A DNA stretch of 64,000 nt, taken from Galeopsis tetrahit. Its lineage: Eukaryota > Streptophyta > Magnoliopsida > Lamiales > Lamiaceae. Location of the stretch: contig OY776126.1 of assembly GCA_963675135.1 (NCBI GenBank), positions 25,423,195-25,487,194 of the forward strand. Direction: 5' to 3'. This document shows, piece after piece, positions 37,358 through 47,649 of the stretch (positions are counted from its first letter, which is position 1; the number at the start of each line of letters is the position of its first letter). The notes under the pieces are model-generated. The model had not been told where the DNA came from. It saw nothing but the letters and a program-made list of their open reading frames with translations, and searched no databases. Both the position numbers and the translations under genes were made by a program.

Positions 37358-37796
37358 ATGTATCACGAGAGAGAGAGTGGGGCGTAGGTGGGGGAGATAG
37401 GGAAAGAGGTTACCTCTGCAAAATCAAAACTTCTGGTGATCCGGTGCAAGAGACTAGGGAGGAGAGGACTACTGGTAGTTGATTTGTTTGTGAGAGAAGG
37501 TGAGTAAAGTGAGGGAGAGGGATGTATCTTTTGGTTTGTGAGAGATAATCAATTCTATTGTTGACCTTTGTGCTATCTCTCCCCTAAGGTAAGATTTTAT
37601 TTTCCATGAATATGTGTTGAATGAATTTAGTTAGCATTCAATTTGATTTTTGGTTTAAATTAGGTATAGGTCTAGGGCTAAGTTTAATTAGGGATTGAGA
37701 TTTATAATGACTTTATATAAGTTAAATAAATAAAATTATAAATAAAGTTATTTTAAATAAGAATATAATTAAAATTATCATGGTTATTACAAGTTG

Positions 37797-38601
37797 ACCT
37801 CATGATCCTAGGGACACGGCTGTGGGATAAGGATCTAATTGAGCAAACGTTTTTACCACGAGACGCTAATGCCATTTTGCGCACTAGTATTTCACCAATG
37901 AACTGTCAAGGCTGGTGTGGCATTTTGAGACCAACGCAAGGTATTCTGTCAAATCTGGATACCAAGTGTTGTCTTCGTTAGTATCGGGTGATGGTGTGGA
38001 AATTCCTGGAAAATGGCAAGCATTATAGAGATTACAAGTCCCCCCAAAGTGAGAGATTGTCTTTGGAGAATATGCAGGGATGTGTTGCCAAATAAAGCTA
38101 ATTCATTTGCAAGAAAAGTAGTTAATAACAAGAGTTGCATTCTTTGTTGAGATGCGGATGAAACCTCTTGGCACCAATTCTTCTGTTGTACCTATTCGTT
38201 GAATTGTTGGCGAGAAGTGGGTATGATCGATGAAGTAGAGAGTTTCATACCTCGAGTGGATTCCTTAAAAGATTTGATTTTAGACATGTTACATTGTGTG
38301 GAGACGGGGAAAGGTCAGAGATTGGGTATTACTTTGTGACAAATATGGAAACAAAGAAATAATTGTTTGTAGAAAGGTGAATTTAATTTGAGTCTCCAGC
38401 ACGAGCAGTTATGGAAGGACTACATTACTTGCATGAATGGCAGCAAGTGCGCGATTGGGTAAAGTCAACTCCTCGCCGGCGGCAATGCGAGGGGTGGCAC
38501 AAGACGCACCATGATTTCTTCAAGATAAATCTAGACGCAGGCTTCTTTACGGACAAGAAAGAGACAGGTATTGGGATGATTCCCCGAGATGATGAAGGGG
38601 A
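37797..38601 (+). pseudogene. LINE ORF2 C-terminal fragment (zf-RVT and start of RNase H)
   Basis: Pieces in several frames read YSVKSGYQVL, WRLQVPPKVRDCLWRICRDVLPNK, SCILC-DADETSWHQFFCC and then HKTHHDFFKINLDAGFFTDKKETGIGMIPRDDEGEF. This is the zinc-binding segment between RT and RNase H, then the start of RNase H. It continues the fragment at 34745-35006 and ends abruptly where the palindrome begins. Confidence 0.82.
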
Positions 38602-41600
38602 ATTCACACGAACGCAACCTCTCTTTTCTTTGAAGGTTGCTTACCAGTGGCATGCACTGGGGAAGGAAATACAAGGAGTGGTGGTCTATGCCTCCTTTGG
38701 AAAGGAAACTTGGATGTCTCTCTTCTGAATTTTTCTCAACATCACATCTCGGCTAGGGTACAAATGGGGGGTCAAACTGAATCATGGCAGCTCACGGGGC
38801 TATACGGATGGCCCTCCCACATGGATCGCCATAAAACCTTCCAACTCATGACACAAACTGCACCAAGCTCCGAGGTCCCGTGGATTTGCTTTGGAGATTT
38901 CAATGAAATTTTGTGGACGTCGGAAAAAAGTGGGGGTAACTCAAACCGAACAACACAGATGGAGGTCTTTCGGGACACAACATCGCACTTGGGGCTTCAA
39001 GATTTGGGGTTCTCGGGCCACAGATTCACGTGGAGCAACGGTAGAGCCGGAGCCGCGAACATCCAGGTTCGTCCTGATAGAGCCCTAGCCAACCCAACTT
39101 GGAGACAAATTTTCCTGGGAACTACAGTCTACCACCTCCCTCGAATCCGTTCTGACCATGCCCCCATCATCATTTGTATCAGCCGATCAGCTCCTCACCT
39201 CCATCAGAGGAGAAAACGGGACAAACTCTTCAAGTTTGAGAAAATGTGGGTTGAGAATGATCAATGTCAGGAGATCATCAACCATGGCTGGAATGCTACA
39301 CTCCCAAATATCCCTCTTCACATCAGAATAAAAAACTGCAGTAAGCTCCTCAGCCAATGGGATAAGCAAGTGTTTGGAAATGTGGTAGTAAAAGTCCAGA
39401 AACTGAAGAAAGAAATTGAGACCCTTCAAGCTCGACGCCAAACTGACGAGATTCTCTTTGATATCAGAAGTAAAGAGATGGAACTCGAGGAAGCCCTAAA
39501 GCAGGAAGAAACATGGTGGTTCCAAAGATCTAGGGCATTGTGGATCAAAGACGGTGACCGGAATACGTCTTTCTTTCATGCCAAGGCAGCCCAGAGGAGG
39601 AGAAGAAATACAATCACGAGAATTATGAACAAGGACGGCGTGTGGGTTGATGGGGAGGAACAGGTGGGCCGTGTGATGAAGGAATTCTTTGTCGAGATGT
39701 TCACGTCGGTTAACACTAGCAATAGGCACAAGGTATTTGTGTCGGTTGAGGCAAGAGTAACTCAGGACATGAATGAAATTCTTCTACAGCCCTACACATC
39801 AATGGAGATCAAGAAGGCTTTGAAGCAGATGCATCCGGCAAAGGCCCCAGGCCCCGATGGTATGCCCCCTCTTTTTTTTCAAAAATTTTGGCCTACTGTT
39901 TGTACCTCTTTTATTGATACATGCCTTCTCGTCTTAAACTGTGGCGCTAACCCGACCCATCTAAATGATACATACATAGTCCTGATTCCTAAGGTCAAGT
40001 CCCCCTCAAGCCCTAAAGATTTTCGCCCAATCAGTTTGTGCAATGTGGTAATTCGCGTCATAACAAAAGTCATTGCGAAGAGGCTTAAGCAGGTTCTTCG
40101 AAATGTGATTTCACCCAATCAAAGTGCTTTCATCCCTAATCGCCTCATCACTAATAATGCCATGGTTGCTTTTGAAATCTTTCACTACCTGAAAAAAAAA
40201 GAAAAAAGGAAAAAAGGGGTTTGGGGCTCTAAAACTTTATATGAGTAAGGCGTATGATAGAGTCGAGTGGAATTTTCTAAGTGCTATGTGTTCTAAATTG
40301 GGTTTTGATGATAGATGGACTGAACTTGTCATGCGATGTGTTACAACGGTGTCATACTCCCTGCTTATTAATGGATTTCCCACTGATGCCTTCACTCCCG
40401 AGAGGGGTCTCCGTCAAGGGGACCCCTTATCACCATACTTGTTCTTGATTTGTGCAGAGGGCTTTTCATCGCTAATTAGGCAAGCTGAAACTCATGGGGA
40501 GCTGAAGGTAATCAAGGTGGCACGACAGGCCCCTCCAGTCTCTCATCTTCTGTTCGCAGATGACAACATCATCTTCTTCCAAACGGGCCAGCAAGAGGTA
40601 GAGAAAGTCAAGGAGATTATCCATGTATATGAGCAGGCCTCGGGACAGCGGATTAACATGGATAAATCCGAGCTTACAACCAGCAGTAACATTTCAGAGG
40701 ATACAACAGCCATCTTGGAAAGTCAGTATGGGGCAAGAGCAGCCGCTGCCCAATCAAAATATCTACGATTACCTTCAGTTGTGGGGCGCAGCAAGAAGAT
40801 GGTTTTCCAAGCGGTTGTGGACCGAATGATCAGTCGTCTCAAGGGGTGGAAAGAAAAAAAAATTAACAAATGCGGGGAGGGAGATTCTTATCAAGACTGT
40901 TATCCAAGCTATTCCTAACTATGCGATGATTTCGGGAATAAGAAGCAACTCATCGCATAGTTAGGAATAGCTTGGATAACAGTCTTAATAAGAATCTCCC
41001 TCCCCGCATTTATTAATATTTTTTCTTTCCACCCCTTGAGAAGGCTGATCATTCGGTCCACAACCGCTTGGAAAACCATCTTCTTGCTGCGCCCCACAAC
41101 TGAAGGTAATCGTAGATATTTTGATTTGGCAGCGGCTGCTCTTGCCCCAAACTGACTTTCCAAGATGGCTGTTGTATACCCTGAAATGTTACTGCTGGTT
41201 GTAAGCTCGGATTTATCCATGTTAATCCGCTGTCCCGAGGCCTGCTCATATACATGGATAATCTCCTTGACTTTCTCCACCTCTTGCTGGCCCGTTTGGA
41301 AGAAGATGATGCTGTCATCTGCGAACAGAAGATGAGAGACTGGAGGGGCCTGTCGTGCCACCTTGATTCCCTTCAGCTCCCCATGAGTTTCAGTTTGCCT
41401 AATTAGCGATGAAAAGCCCTCTGCACAAATCAAGAACAAGTATGGTGATAAGGGGTCCCCTTGACGGAGACCCCTCTCGGGAGTGAAGGCATCAGTGGGA
41501 AATCCATTAATAAGCAGGGAGTATGACACCGTTGTAACACATCGCATGACAAGTTCAGTCCATCTATCATCAAAACCCAATTTAGAACACATAGCACTTA

Positions 41601-43275
41601 GAAAATTCCACTCGACTCTATCATACGCCTTACTCATATCAAGTTTTAGAGCCCCAAACCCCTTTTTTCCTTTTTTCTTTTTTTTCAGGTAGTGAAAGAT
41701 TTCAAAAGCGACCATGGCATTATCAGTGATGAGGCGATTAGGGATGAAAGCACTTTGATTGGGTGAAATCACATTTCGAAGAACCTGTTTAAGCCTATTC
41801 GCAATGACTTTTGTTATGACGCGAATTACCACATTGCACAAACTGATTGGGCGAAAATCTTTAGGGCTTGAGGGGGACTTGACCTTAGGAATCAGGACTA
41901 TGTATGTATCATTTAGATGGGTCAGGTTAGCGCCACAGTTTAAGACGAGAAGGCATGTATCAATAAAAGAGGTACAAACAGTAGGCCAAAATTTTTGAAA
42001 GAAAAGAGGGGGCATACCATCGGGGCCTGGGGCCTTTGCCGGATGCATCTGCTTCAAAGCCTTCTTAATCTCCATCGATGTGTAGGGCTGTAGAAGAATT
42101 TCATTCATGTCCTGAGTTACTCTTGCCTCAACCGACGCAAGTACCTTGTGCCTGTTGCTAGTGTTAACCGACGTGAACATCTCGACAAAGAATTCCTTCA
42201 TCACACGGCCCACATGTTCCTCCCTATCAACCCACACGCCGTCCTTGTTCATAATTCTCGTGATTGTATTTCTTCTCCTCCTCTGGGCTGCCTTGGCATG
42301 AAAGAAAGACGTATTCTGGTCACCGTCTCTGAGCCACAATGCCCTAGATCTTTGGAACCACCATGTTTCTTCCTGCTTTAGGGCTTCCTCGAGTTCCATC
42401 TCTTTACTTATGATATCAAAGAGAATCTCCTCAGTTTGGCGTCGAGCTTGAAGGGTCTCAATTTCTTTCTTCAGTTTCTGGACTTTTACTACCACATTTC
42501 CAAACACTTGCTTATCCCATTGGCTGAGGAGCTTACTGCAGTTTTTTATTCTGATGTGAAGAGGAATATTTGGGAGTGTAGCATTCCAGCCATGGTTGAT
42601 GATCTCCTGACATTGATCATTCTCAACCCACATTTTCTCAAACTTGAAGAGTTTGTCCCGTTTTCTCCTCCGATGGAGGTGAGGAGCTGATCGGCTGATA
42701 CAAATGATGATGGGGGCATGGTCAGAACGGATTCGAGGGAGGTGGTAGACTGTAGTTCCCAGGAATATTTGTCTCCAAGTTGGGTTGGCGAGGGCTCTAT
42801 CAAGACGAACCTGGATGTTCGCGGCTCCGGCTCTACCGTTGCTCCACGTGAATCTGTGGCCCGAGAACCCCAAATCTTGAAGCCCCAAGTGCGATGTTGT
42901 GTCCCGAAAGACCTCCATCTGTGTTGTTCGGTTTGAGTTACCCCCACTTTTTTCCGACGTCCACAAAATTTCATTGAAATCTCCAAAGCAAATCCACGGG
43001 ACCTCGGAGCTTGGTGCAGTTTGTGTCATGAGTTGGAAGGTTTTATGGCGATCCATGCGGGAGGGCCATCCGTATAGCCCCGTGAGCTGCCATGATTCAG
43101 TTTGACCCCCCATTTGTACCCTAGCCGAGATGTGATGTTGAGAAAAATTCAGAAGAGAGACATCCAAGTTTCCTTTCCAAAGGAGGCATAGACCACCACT
43201 CCTTGTATTTCCTTCCCCAGTGCATGCCACTGGGAAGCAACCTTCAAAGAAAAGAGAGGTTGCGTTCTTGTGAAT
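38602..43275. repeat. Near-perfect palindrome, arms 2.33 kb, loop 20 bp
   Basis: Left arm 38602-40929 (2328 bp) and right arm 40950-43275 (2326 bp) are inverted copies. The 20-bp loop is TTTCGGGAATAAGAAGCAAC. Both arms hold the same LINE segment, from inside the endonuclease to just past the RT domain, with the truncated 3' ends facing each other. Differences are scattered: by eye, about 1-2 percent of encoded residues. There is no poly(A) or TSD at the centre. Confidence 0.97.
38647..40918 (+). pseudogene. LINE endonuclease-RT fragment, left palindrome arm
   Basis: The frame at 38647-40248 encodes an AP-endonuclease part (LLWKGNLDVSLLNFSQHH, WICFGDFNEILW, RSDHAPIIICIS) and the first part of RT (AKAPGPDGMPPLFFQKFW, DFRPISLCNV). 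An indel in the A-rich run near 40190-40216 shifts the frame; RT resumes at 40241 with MSKAYDRVEWNF, RQGDPLSPYLFLICAEGF and FADDNIIFFQ, where the active-site box FADD is present. It lacks the 5' start and everything after the RT thumb, so it is dead on its own. Confidence 0.93.
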
Positions 43276-43305
43276 GCTTTTTTGTGACGGTTGAAAATTC
43301 TTCAC
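40915..43305 (-). pseudogene. LINE endonuclease-RT fragment, right palindrome arm (796 aa open)
   Basis: The same LINE segment as the left arm but with the A-rich run in frame (YLKKKKKGKKGFGAL), giving one open frame of 796 residues through endonuclease (GDFNEI, SDHAPI) and RT (RQGDPLSP, FADDSIIFFQ). It ends in the palindrome loop as MSCFLFPKSSHS. The N-terminal part of the endonuclease and the zf-RVT/RNase H end are missing. The open frame despite truncation suggests a recent origin. Confidence 0.92.
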
Positions 43306-43579
43306 AAAATGCGATAAATTTGATCAAATGGTCAAAAGTCTAAAAAAATTTGCAACTAATTTAATTTGTAACGGTTTTTTATTTTATATTTATCGAGTGG
43401 TCGTCGGTTCAATATTCAGGGTCACAAAATCTTACACGCATTTAATCTACACAAAATTATACAATACTAATATGTACGTAATTATGCATGCATGTACATG
43501 ATTTGTTTTGTTGCATGCATGAACATGACTTGTTATGTTTATTGGCAGAGGCGAATGCAGTGTGGTACATGGGGTACAG
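43276..43579. other. Non-coding spacer
   Basis: I see no gene. GCATGCATG and ACATGA repeats occur at 43485-43535. Confidence 0.5.
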
Positions 43580-45507
43580 TTTTTTTTTTTTTTTTTTTTT
43601 TGAGGGTAGAACACGGATGAAAACTCCAATTACAATATCTTCTCTTCTTATCTTCTCACCATCCGCATCTTGCACATTGTTCTACCAAACGAGATGCATC
43701 CAAACTCAATCACGAGAGTGTGGAGCTAAAGCTGCCTCCCTGGCCAGCTGATGGGCTCGCCCATTTTGCAATCGAGAGTGATGACGAATATCGCACACAA
43801 CGATTCGTTTCCTTTTCTCCCGGATCTTGTCTAACCATGCTCCTTCCGGCGTTGAAACCCTCCCTTTAAACGAACACAACTCAACCGCTTCAAGACAATC
43901 AGACCAAATACATACTTTATCCAATTTAAGATTACTGGCCTCCTCAATTCCTTCTAAAATAGCCATCATTTCTGCTCCCAAAACTGACCCCGGTGGTACG
44001 ATCCTCTTACGGAATTCTCGAATTGTATCACCTTCCCCGTTCTTTATTCTTCCCCCCACACCGTAGCAGTATAATTGATCGTGATAGGCCGCATCAACCT
44101 CCACTTCCGTCCACTGCCCACTTCTTCTTCGACTTTGGGTAGCTATTGCAGCTTTTTGTCCCCGTCGTGCCTGTTGAAACTCCTTAAGATAGTCTAGCAC
44201 CCAATGCGTATCAAAATCGAGGTCTCGTGAAGCATTTCGGCCATTAGAGTTATGAGTCCTTCTGCAAATCTCCCCCAATACTCCCCAAAGGAGCATAACT
44301 ATTTTCTCCACCTCCTGTATGTCATAGTTCTTCCAGATGAAGTCCAAGTAGTCACTCGACTTGTTGAAGCGTTTGACTTCTCTGCTTGTGCCTATCCCAA
44401 TTCTGTTCCACATCCTCTTAACCGGCTTGCATAGTCGTAACGCGTGTATGGTGGACGTGTCCACACCGTTGCAAATTAAGCAAGTAGTTAACTGCATCAT
44501 TCCCCTTCTTTGCAAATTTTCACCAACTGGTATGAAGTCGTGGGCTAATCTCCAGCAGAAAACCTTAATCTTAGGTGGAACATTAAGCCTCCAAATATGC
44601 TTCCAGAATTTTTTTATTTCCCCTGTGTTAGAAGTTGAGGCCTTTTGCTGCTCTTTGTAATACTCCCCCCTTGCAAGCACATACCCTGACTTTACCGTGA
44701 AATTTCCTTTGGAATTTTGGCTCCAAAACCTCGAATCTCCATTGTCTCCTCCTGTCACTGGCGTTCTTAAGATAGCCTCTGCTTCGAACGGGAGAAAAGC
44801 TGCTCTAATCAATGTTTCATTCCACGTCCCATCTTCACATAAATATCTACTCACCATGGATCCCGACGCAATTCTCGACCCTATCCTGCCATCCGCCAGA
44901 TGATGAACCCAGGCATCTTTAAAAATATGGATCGAGTTGCCACTACCAATCCTCCACCTCGCCCACTTCTCAATTATATCCATGCTCCAACAAAGAGAGC
45001 GCCATACAAATGAAGGATTCGTGCCCACCCCTGCTTCTAAAATATCACAACTTTTAAAGTACCTGGATTTAAAAACTTTTGCCACCAGTGAGTCCGGTTG
45101 GGCACTCATTCTCCAAATTTGCTTTGCAAGCAGTGTTTTATTGAACGTCGTTATTTTCCTGAATCCCATACCGCCCTCATCCTTAGAAATACATAGTTTA
45201 TCCCAAGAGCTCCAGTGCATTTTTTTCTTTTCTTCCTTCGATCCCCACCAAAATCTGCAGAAGACTCTTTCCATTTCATTACATAAGGATGTGGGAATCC
45301 GAAAACACTGCATCGTATATGTTGGAATAGCTTGCAAGATTGCTTTAATCAGAACTTCACGTCCCCCAATTGAAAAGTCCCTATTCATCCACCCTTGTAC
45401 CCACTTTTGTACCTTATCAAGGAGAAAGCCGAATTGAACCCTCTTCGATTTCGCCGAAAAAGTTGGCACTCCCAGGTACACCTTATGGTTTTGAACAATT
45501 CTGACCT
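43580..45507 (-). mobile_element. 5'-truncated LINE with poly(A) tail
   Basis: The T run at 43580-43601 on the plus strand is the poly(A) tail of a minus-strand LINE. The 5' end near 45507 abuts another T run (45508-45521), so the TSD may lie within homopolymer and cannot be read. It belongs to a different LINE subfamily from the palindrome. Confidence 0.85.
43706..45481 (-). CDS. LINE ORF2 C-terminal half (RT thumb, zf-RVT, RNase H), open frame of 591 aa
   Basis: The frame reads YLGVPTFSAKSKRVQFGFLL, WMNRDFSIGGREVLIKAILQ and CRFWWGSKEEKKKMHW (end of RT). Next comes the zf-RVT block WRLNVPPKIKVFCWRLAHDF ... CLICNGVDTSTIHALRLC. Residues about 465-585 are RNase H type (VDAAYHDQLYCYGVGGRI, GAEMMAILEGIEEA, IWSDCLEAVEL, RAHQLAREAA). 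The open frame covers only the 3' half because the insertion is 5'-truncated, so it lacks RT catalytic residues. Confidence 0.9.
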   Translation of the reverse strand: MYLGVPTFSAKSKRVQFGFLLDKVQKWVQGWMNRDFSIGGREVLIKAILQAIPTYTMQCFRIPTSLCNEMERVFCRFWWGSKEEKKKMHWSSWDKLCISKDEGGMGFRKITTFNKTLLAKQIWRMSAQPDSLVAKVFKSRYFKSCDILEAGVGTNPSFVWRSLCWSMDIIEKWARWRIGSGNSIHIFKDAWVHHLADGRIGSRIASGSMVSRYLCEDGTWNETLIRAAFLPFEAEAILRTPVTGGDNGDSRFWSQNSKGNFTVKSGYVLARGEYYKEQQKASTSNTGEIKKFWKHIWRLNVPPKIKVFCWRLAHDFIPVGENLQRRGMMQLTTCLICNGVDTSTIHALRLCKPVKRMWNRIGIGTSREVKRFNKSSDYLDFIWKNYDIQEVEKIVMLLWGVLGEICRRTHNSNGRNASRDLDFDTHWVLDYLKEFQQARRGQKAAIATQSRRRSGQWTEVEVDAAYHDQLYCYGVGGRIKNGEGDTIREFRKRIVPPGSVLGAEMMAILEGIEEASNLKLDKVCIWSDCLEAVELCSFKGRVSTPEGAWLDKIREKRKRIVVCDIRHHSRLQNGRAHQLAREAALAPHSRD

Positions 45508-45521
45508 TTTTTTTTTTTTTT

Positions 45522-46529
45522 GCTTATGCAAAATATGTATATAAATTAATAATGTTTTTATGATCAACTAATCTGCATTTTCATTATTAATTATGCATAA
45601 TGAATATAATTATAAGAGGCCCAATTTTACACAGCCCAATAGTTAAATCTTAAAAAAAATATTGCAAACAATTTCTTTTTAGTTTAATTATTTTTGTTGA
45701 GAAGAATGTACTTCTATAAATTTTCGATAATAGTATTATATATCGTTTTTAAAAAAAGAGAATTTTGTCGACTAATTGTGATTTGATTTGAATATTATGC
45801 AAAAAAATTTATTTAAGTTGCATTAAATCGTACAACTTTTATTATTAAATAATAATTCCGTCCCCTGATTACTCATACATTTTTTTTATTAGGATGTCCC
45901 AAAATTACTTACACACTCTCAATATGAAAATAATCCAAAAAATTTAATATATTCACAACATTATTTTATTTTTAAAATTGTCACCCATTTTGGGTTTACA
46001 TTTTACCCTATACCTCACGAAATTCCCTTTACACCTCATTAATTACTAAAAATACCCCTCATTTATTTGACCCACACAACGATAAATTCTTTTTTCTTAA
46101 AAAGTGTGTCGGTCAAACTATGCAAATTATCACAGGATAGAGAGAGTAATATTTTACTTAATATTTTCCGTACCCCAAATTTAAAATCCTGGATACGTCA
46201 CTGTTTATTGGTCAAGTCCCCACATCAATATATGAGAATGGAAGTGTGTACCACAATTTTATTTTTATTAACCTTTTCTAAAGTAATCTCATAATTTTGA
46301 TTTTCAATTTTTTTTCCCGGCCATTACTTTACAAAGTGTCCGATTTTGTCCAAAGTCGCCAGAAAATTTGCAAATCGACATCATTTTGTCACAGGTTACA
46401 TTTAAATTGACAATTTCCGCTTCCGTCAAAGAAAAATTGAGAATTTCTTCCATAAAATTATTACACTTCATATTTTAAAAAATTGGTAGGATTAACATTA
46501 AAAATAAAATACGCGAAAAATATGTATGG
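45522..46529. other. AT-rich spacer with a degenerate Stowaway-like MITE
   Basis: No gene is seen. TCCGTCCCCTGATTACTCAT near 45856 and ATCACAGGATAGAGAGAGTA near 46130 look like worn inverted ends of a Stowaway MITE of about 290 bp; support is weak. Confidence 0.4.
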
Positions 46530-46625
46530 TAATTTATGTAGCTCAAATGGTTGAGAATAATCTATTTTACGTTGAGGTCTAGTGTTCAACTCTCACATCT
46601 AACAATTTTTACATATATTTTTTTT
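46530..46625 (+). repeat. Possible tRNA-derived SINE remnant
   Basis: TAGCTCAAATGGTTGAGA resembles box A and GTGTTCAACTCTC resembles box B, 35 bases apart, followed by a T-rich tail. A related sequence lies at 63571-63650. Confidence 0.4.
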
Positions 46626-46719
46626 ATTATAAAAGTGCATGTTGAAAATAAGGAAAAGTGTAACATGCATTTTACAATATTTTTAGCATCTTATTTTGCA
46701 ATATTGGCAATAATAATTT

Positions 46720-47510
46720 CAGTTATAATGACATACACTTGTTAGTGATCGATGTTATATTACACATTTTAGATATATTTTGTTGCATTTTTAGTTGTAG
46801 TGACTTACAATTTTCAACAATATTTTTTAGTTATATTGACTTACACTTTTTAGTAATGTTATGCTACACATTTTAGTCATATTTTGTTGCACTTTTCAGT
46901 TGTAGTGACTTACAATTTCCAACAATATGTTCAGTTATAGTGACTTACACTTTTTAGTAATGTTATGTTACACATTTTAGTCGTATTTTGTTACACTTTT
47001 CAGTTATAATAACTTACACTTTTCATTAAAATATTGTGTTGCACTTTTCAAGTATATTGACATGCACTCTTTAATAATATTGTGTTGCACTTTCTAATTA
47101 TACGTACTAACTTGCACTTTCTAGTTATAATGATTTACATTTTTTATTAAAAGTTGTGTTGCATTTTTCAATTATAGTGACTTACACTTTTTAATAAAAC
47201 AATGTGTTACACTTTTTATTACTCCCTTTGTCCGCTTATAAGGTTCCCATTTTACCATTTTAGTTCGTCCGTCTATAAGCTTCTCATACTCTTTTTTGTA
47301 AGTATTTTTTCTTACACTTCACTTTATATTTTACTTTTTCTCTCTATCTCTCTCCTTCTTCCAATTACATCACTTGTACTATATCTATTATTTAATCACT
47401 ATTCTTAATTTTTGTGCCAAAAAGTAGCGGGAAGCTTATATGCGGACGGAGGGAGTAATATTGTGTTACACTTTTTAGTAATATTGACTTACACTTTTCA
47501 AGACACACAA
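46720..47510. repeat. Tandem repeat array (GACTTACACTTTTTAGTAAT units)
   Basis: Units of about 40 bp with GTGACTTACACTTTT and GTTGCACTTTTCAGTTATA alternate more than ten times, with a higher-order period near 115 bp at 46790-47010. A Stowaway MITE (47222-47455) interrupts it and the array resumes for about 50 bp. Confidence 0.8.
47222..47455. mobile_element. Stowaway MITE (234 bp)
   Basis: The ends CTCCCTTTGTCCGCTTATAA and TTATATGCGGACGGAGGGAG are inverted. TA lies at 47220-47221 and 47456-47457. Confidence 0.92.
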
Positions 47511-47649
47511 TTTCGGAAAAAAAATTACCAATAAAAAAAATTACAAAAAAAAAATAATAATAAAAAAAATTGACAAAGTTAAAATTTTTATTCACATTAT
47601 TCTTTAATATTTAGGGTTTAGGTTGACCAAGTCAACTCAATTCCTGATA

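Larger units (their letters stand above)
35007..37791. mobile_element. Solo LTR of gypsy type (about 2.8 kb, possibly Tekay/Del)
   Basis: It starts TGTGACGCCC and ends TTATTACA, with AGTTG on both sides (35002-35006 and 37792-37796). The LINE reading on the two sides joins across it. No gag or pol is visible inside. The TGTGACGCCC start and great length fit Tekay/Del chromovirus LTRs, which is an inference. It contains a Stowaway MITE (36038-36299) and a 271-bp tandem duplication (36816-37357). Confidence 0.78.

Noticed and set aside
38602..43275. Twin-priming inversion of one LINE insertion
   Set aside because: Twin priming inverts one part of a single copy; here the same segment is present twice in opposite orientation, and there is no poly(A) or outer TSD.
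46720..47510. CRISPR-like array
   Set aside because: The repeats are tandem and imperfect without unique spacers, and all surrounding content is plant nuclear DNA.
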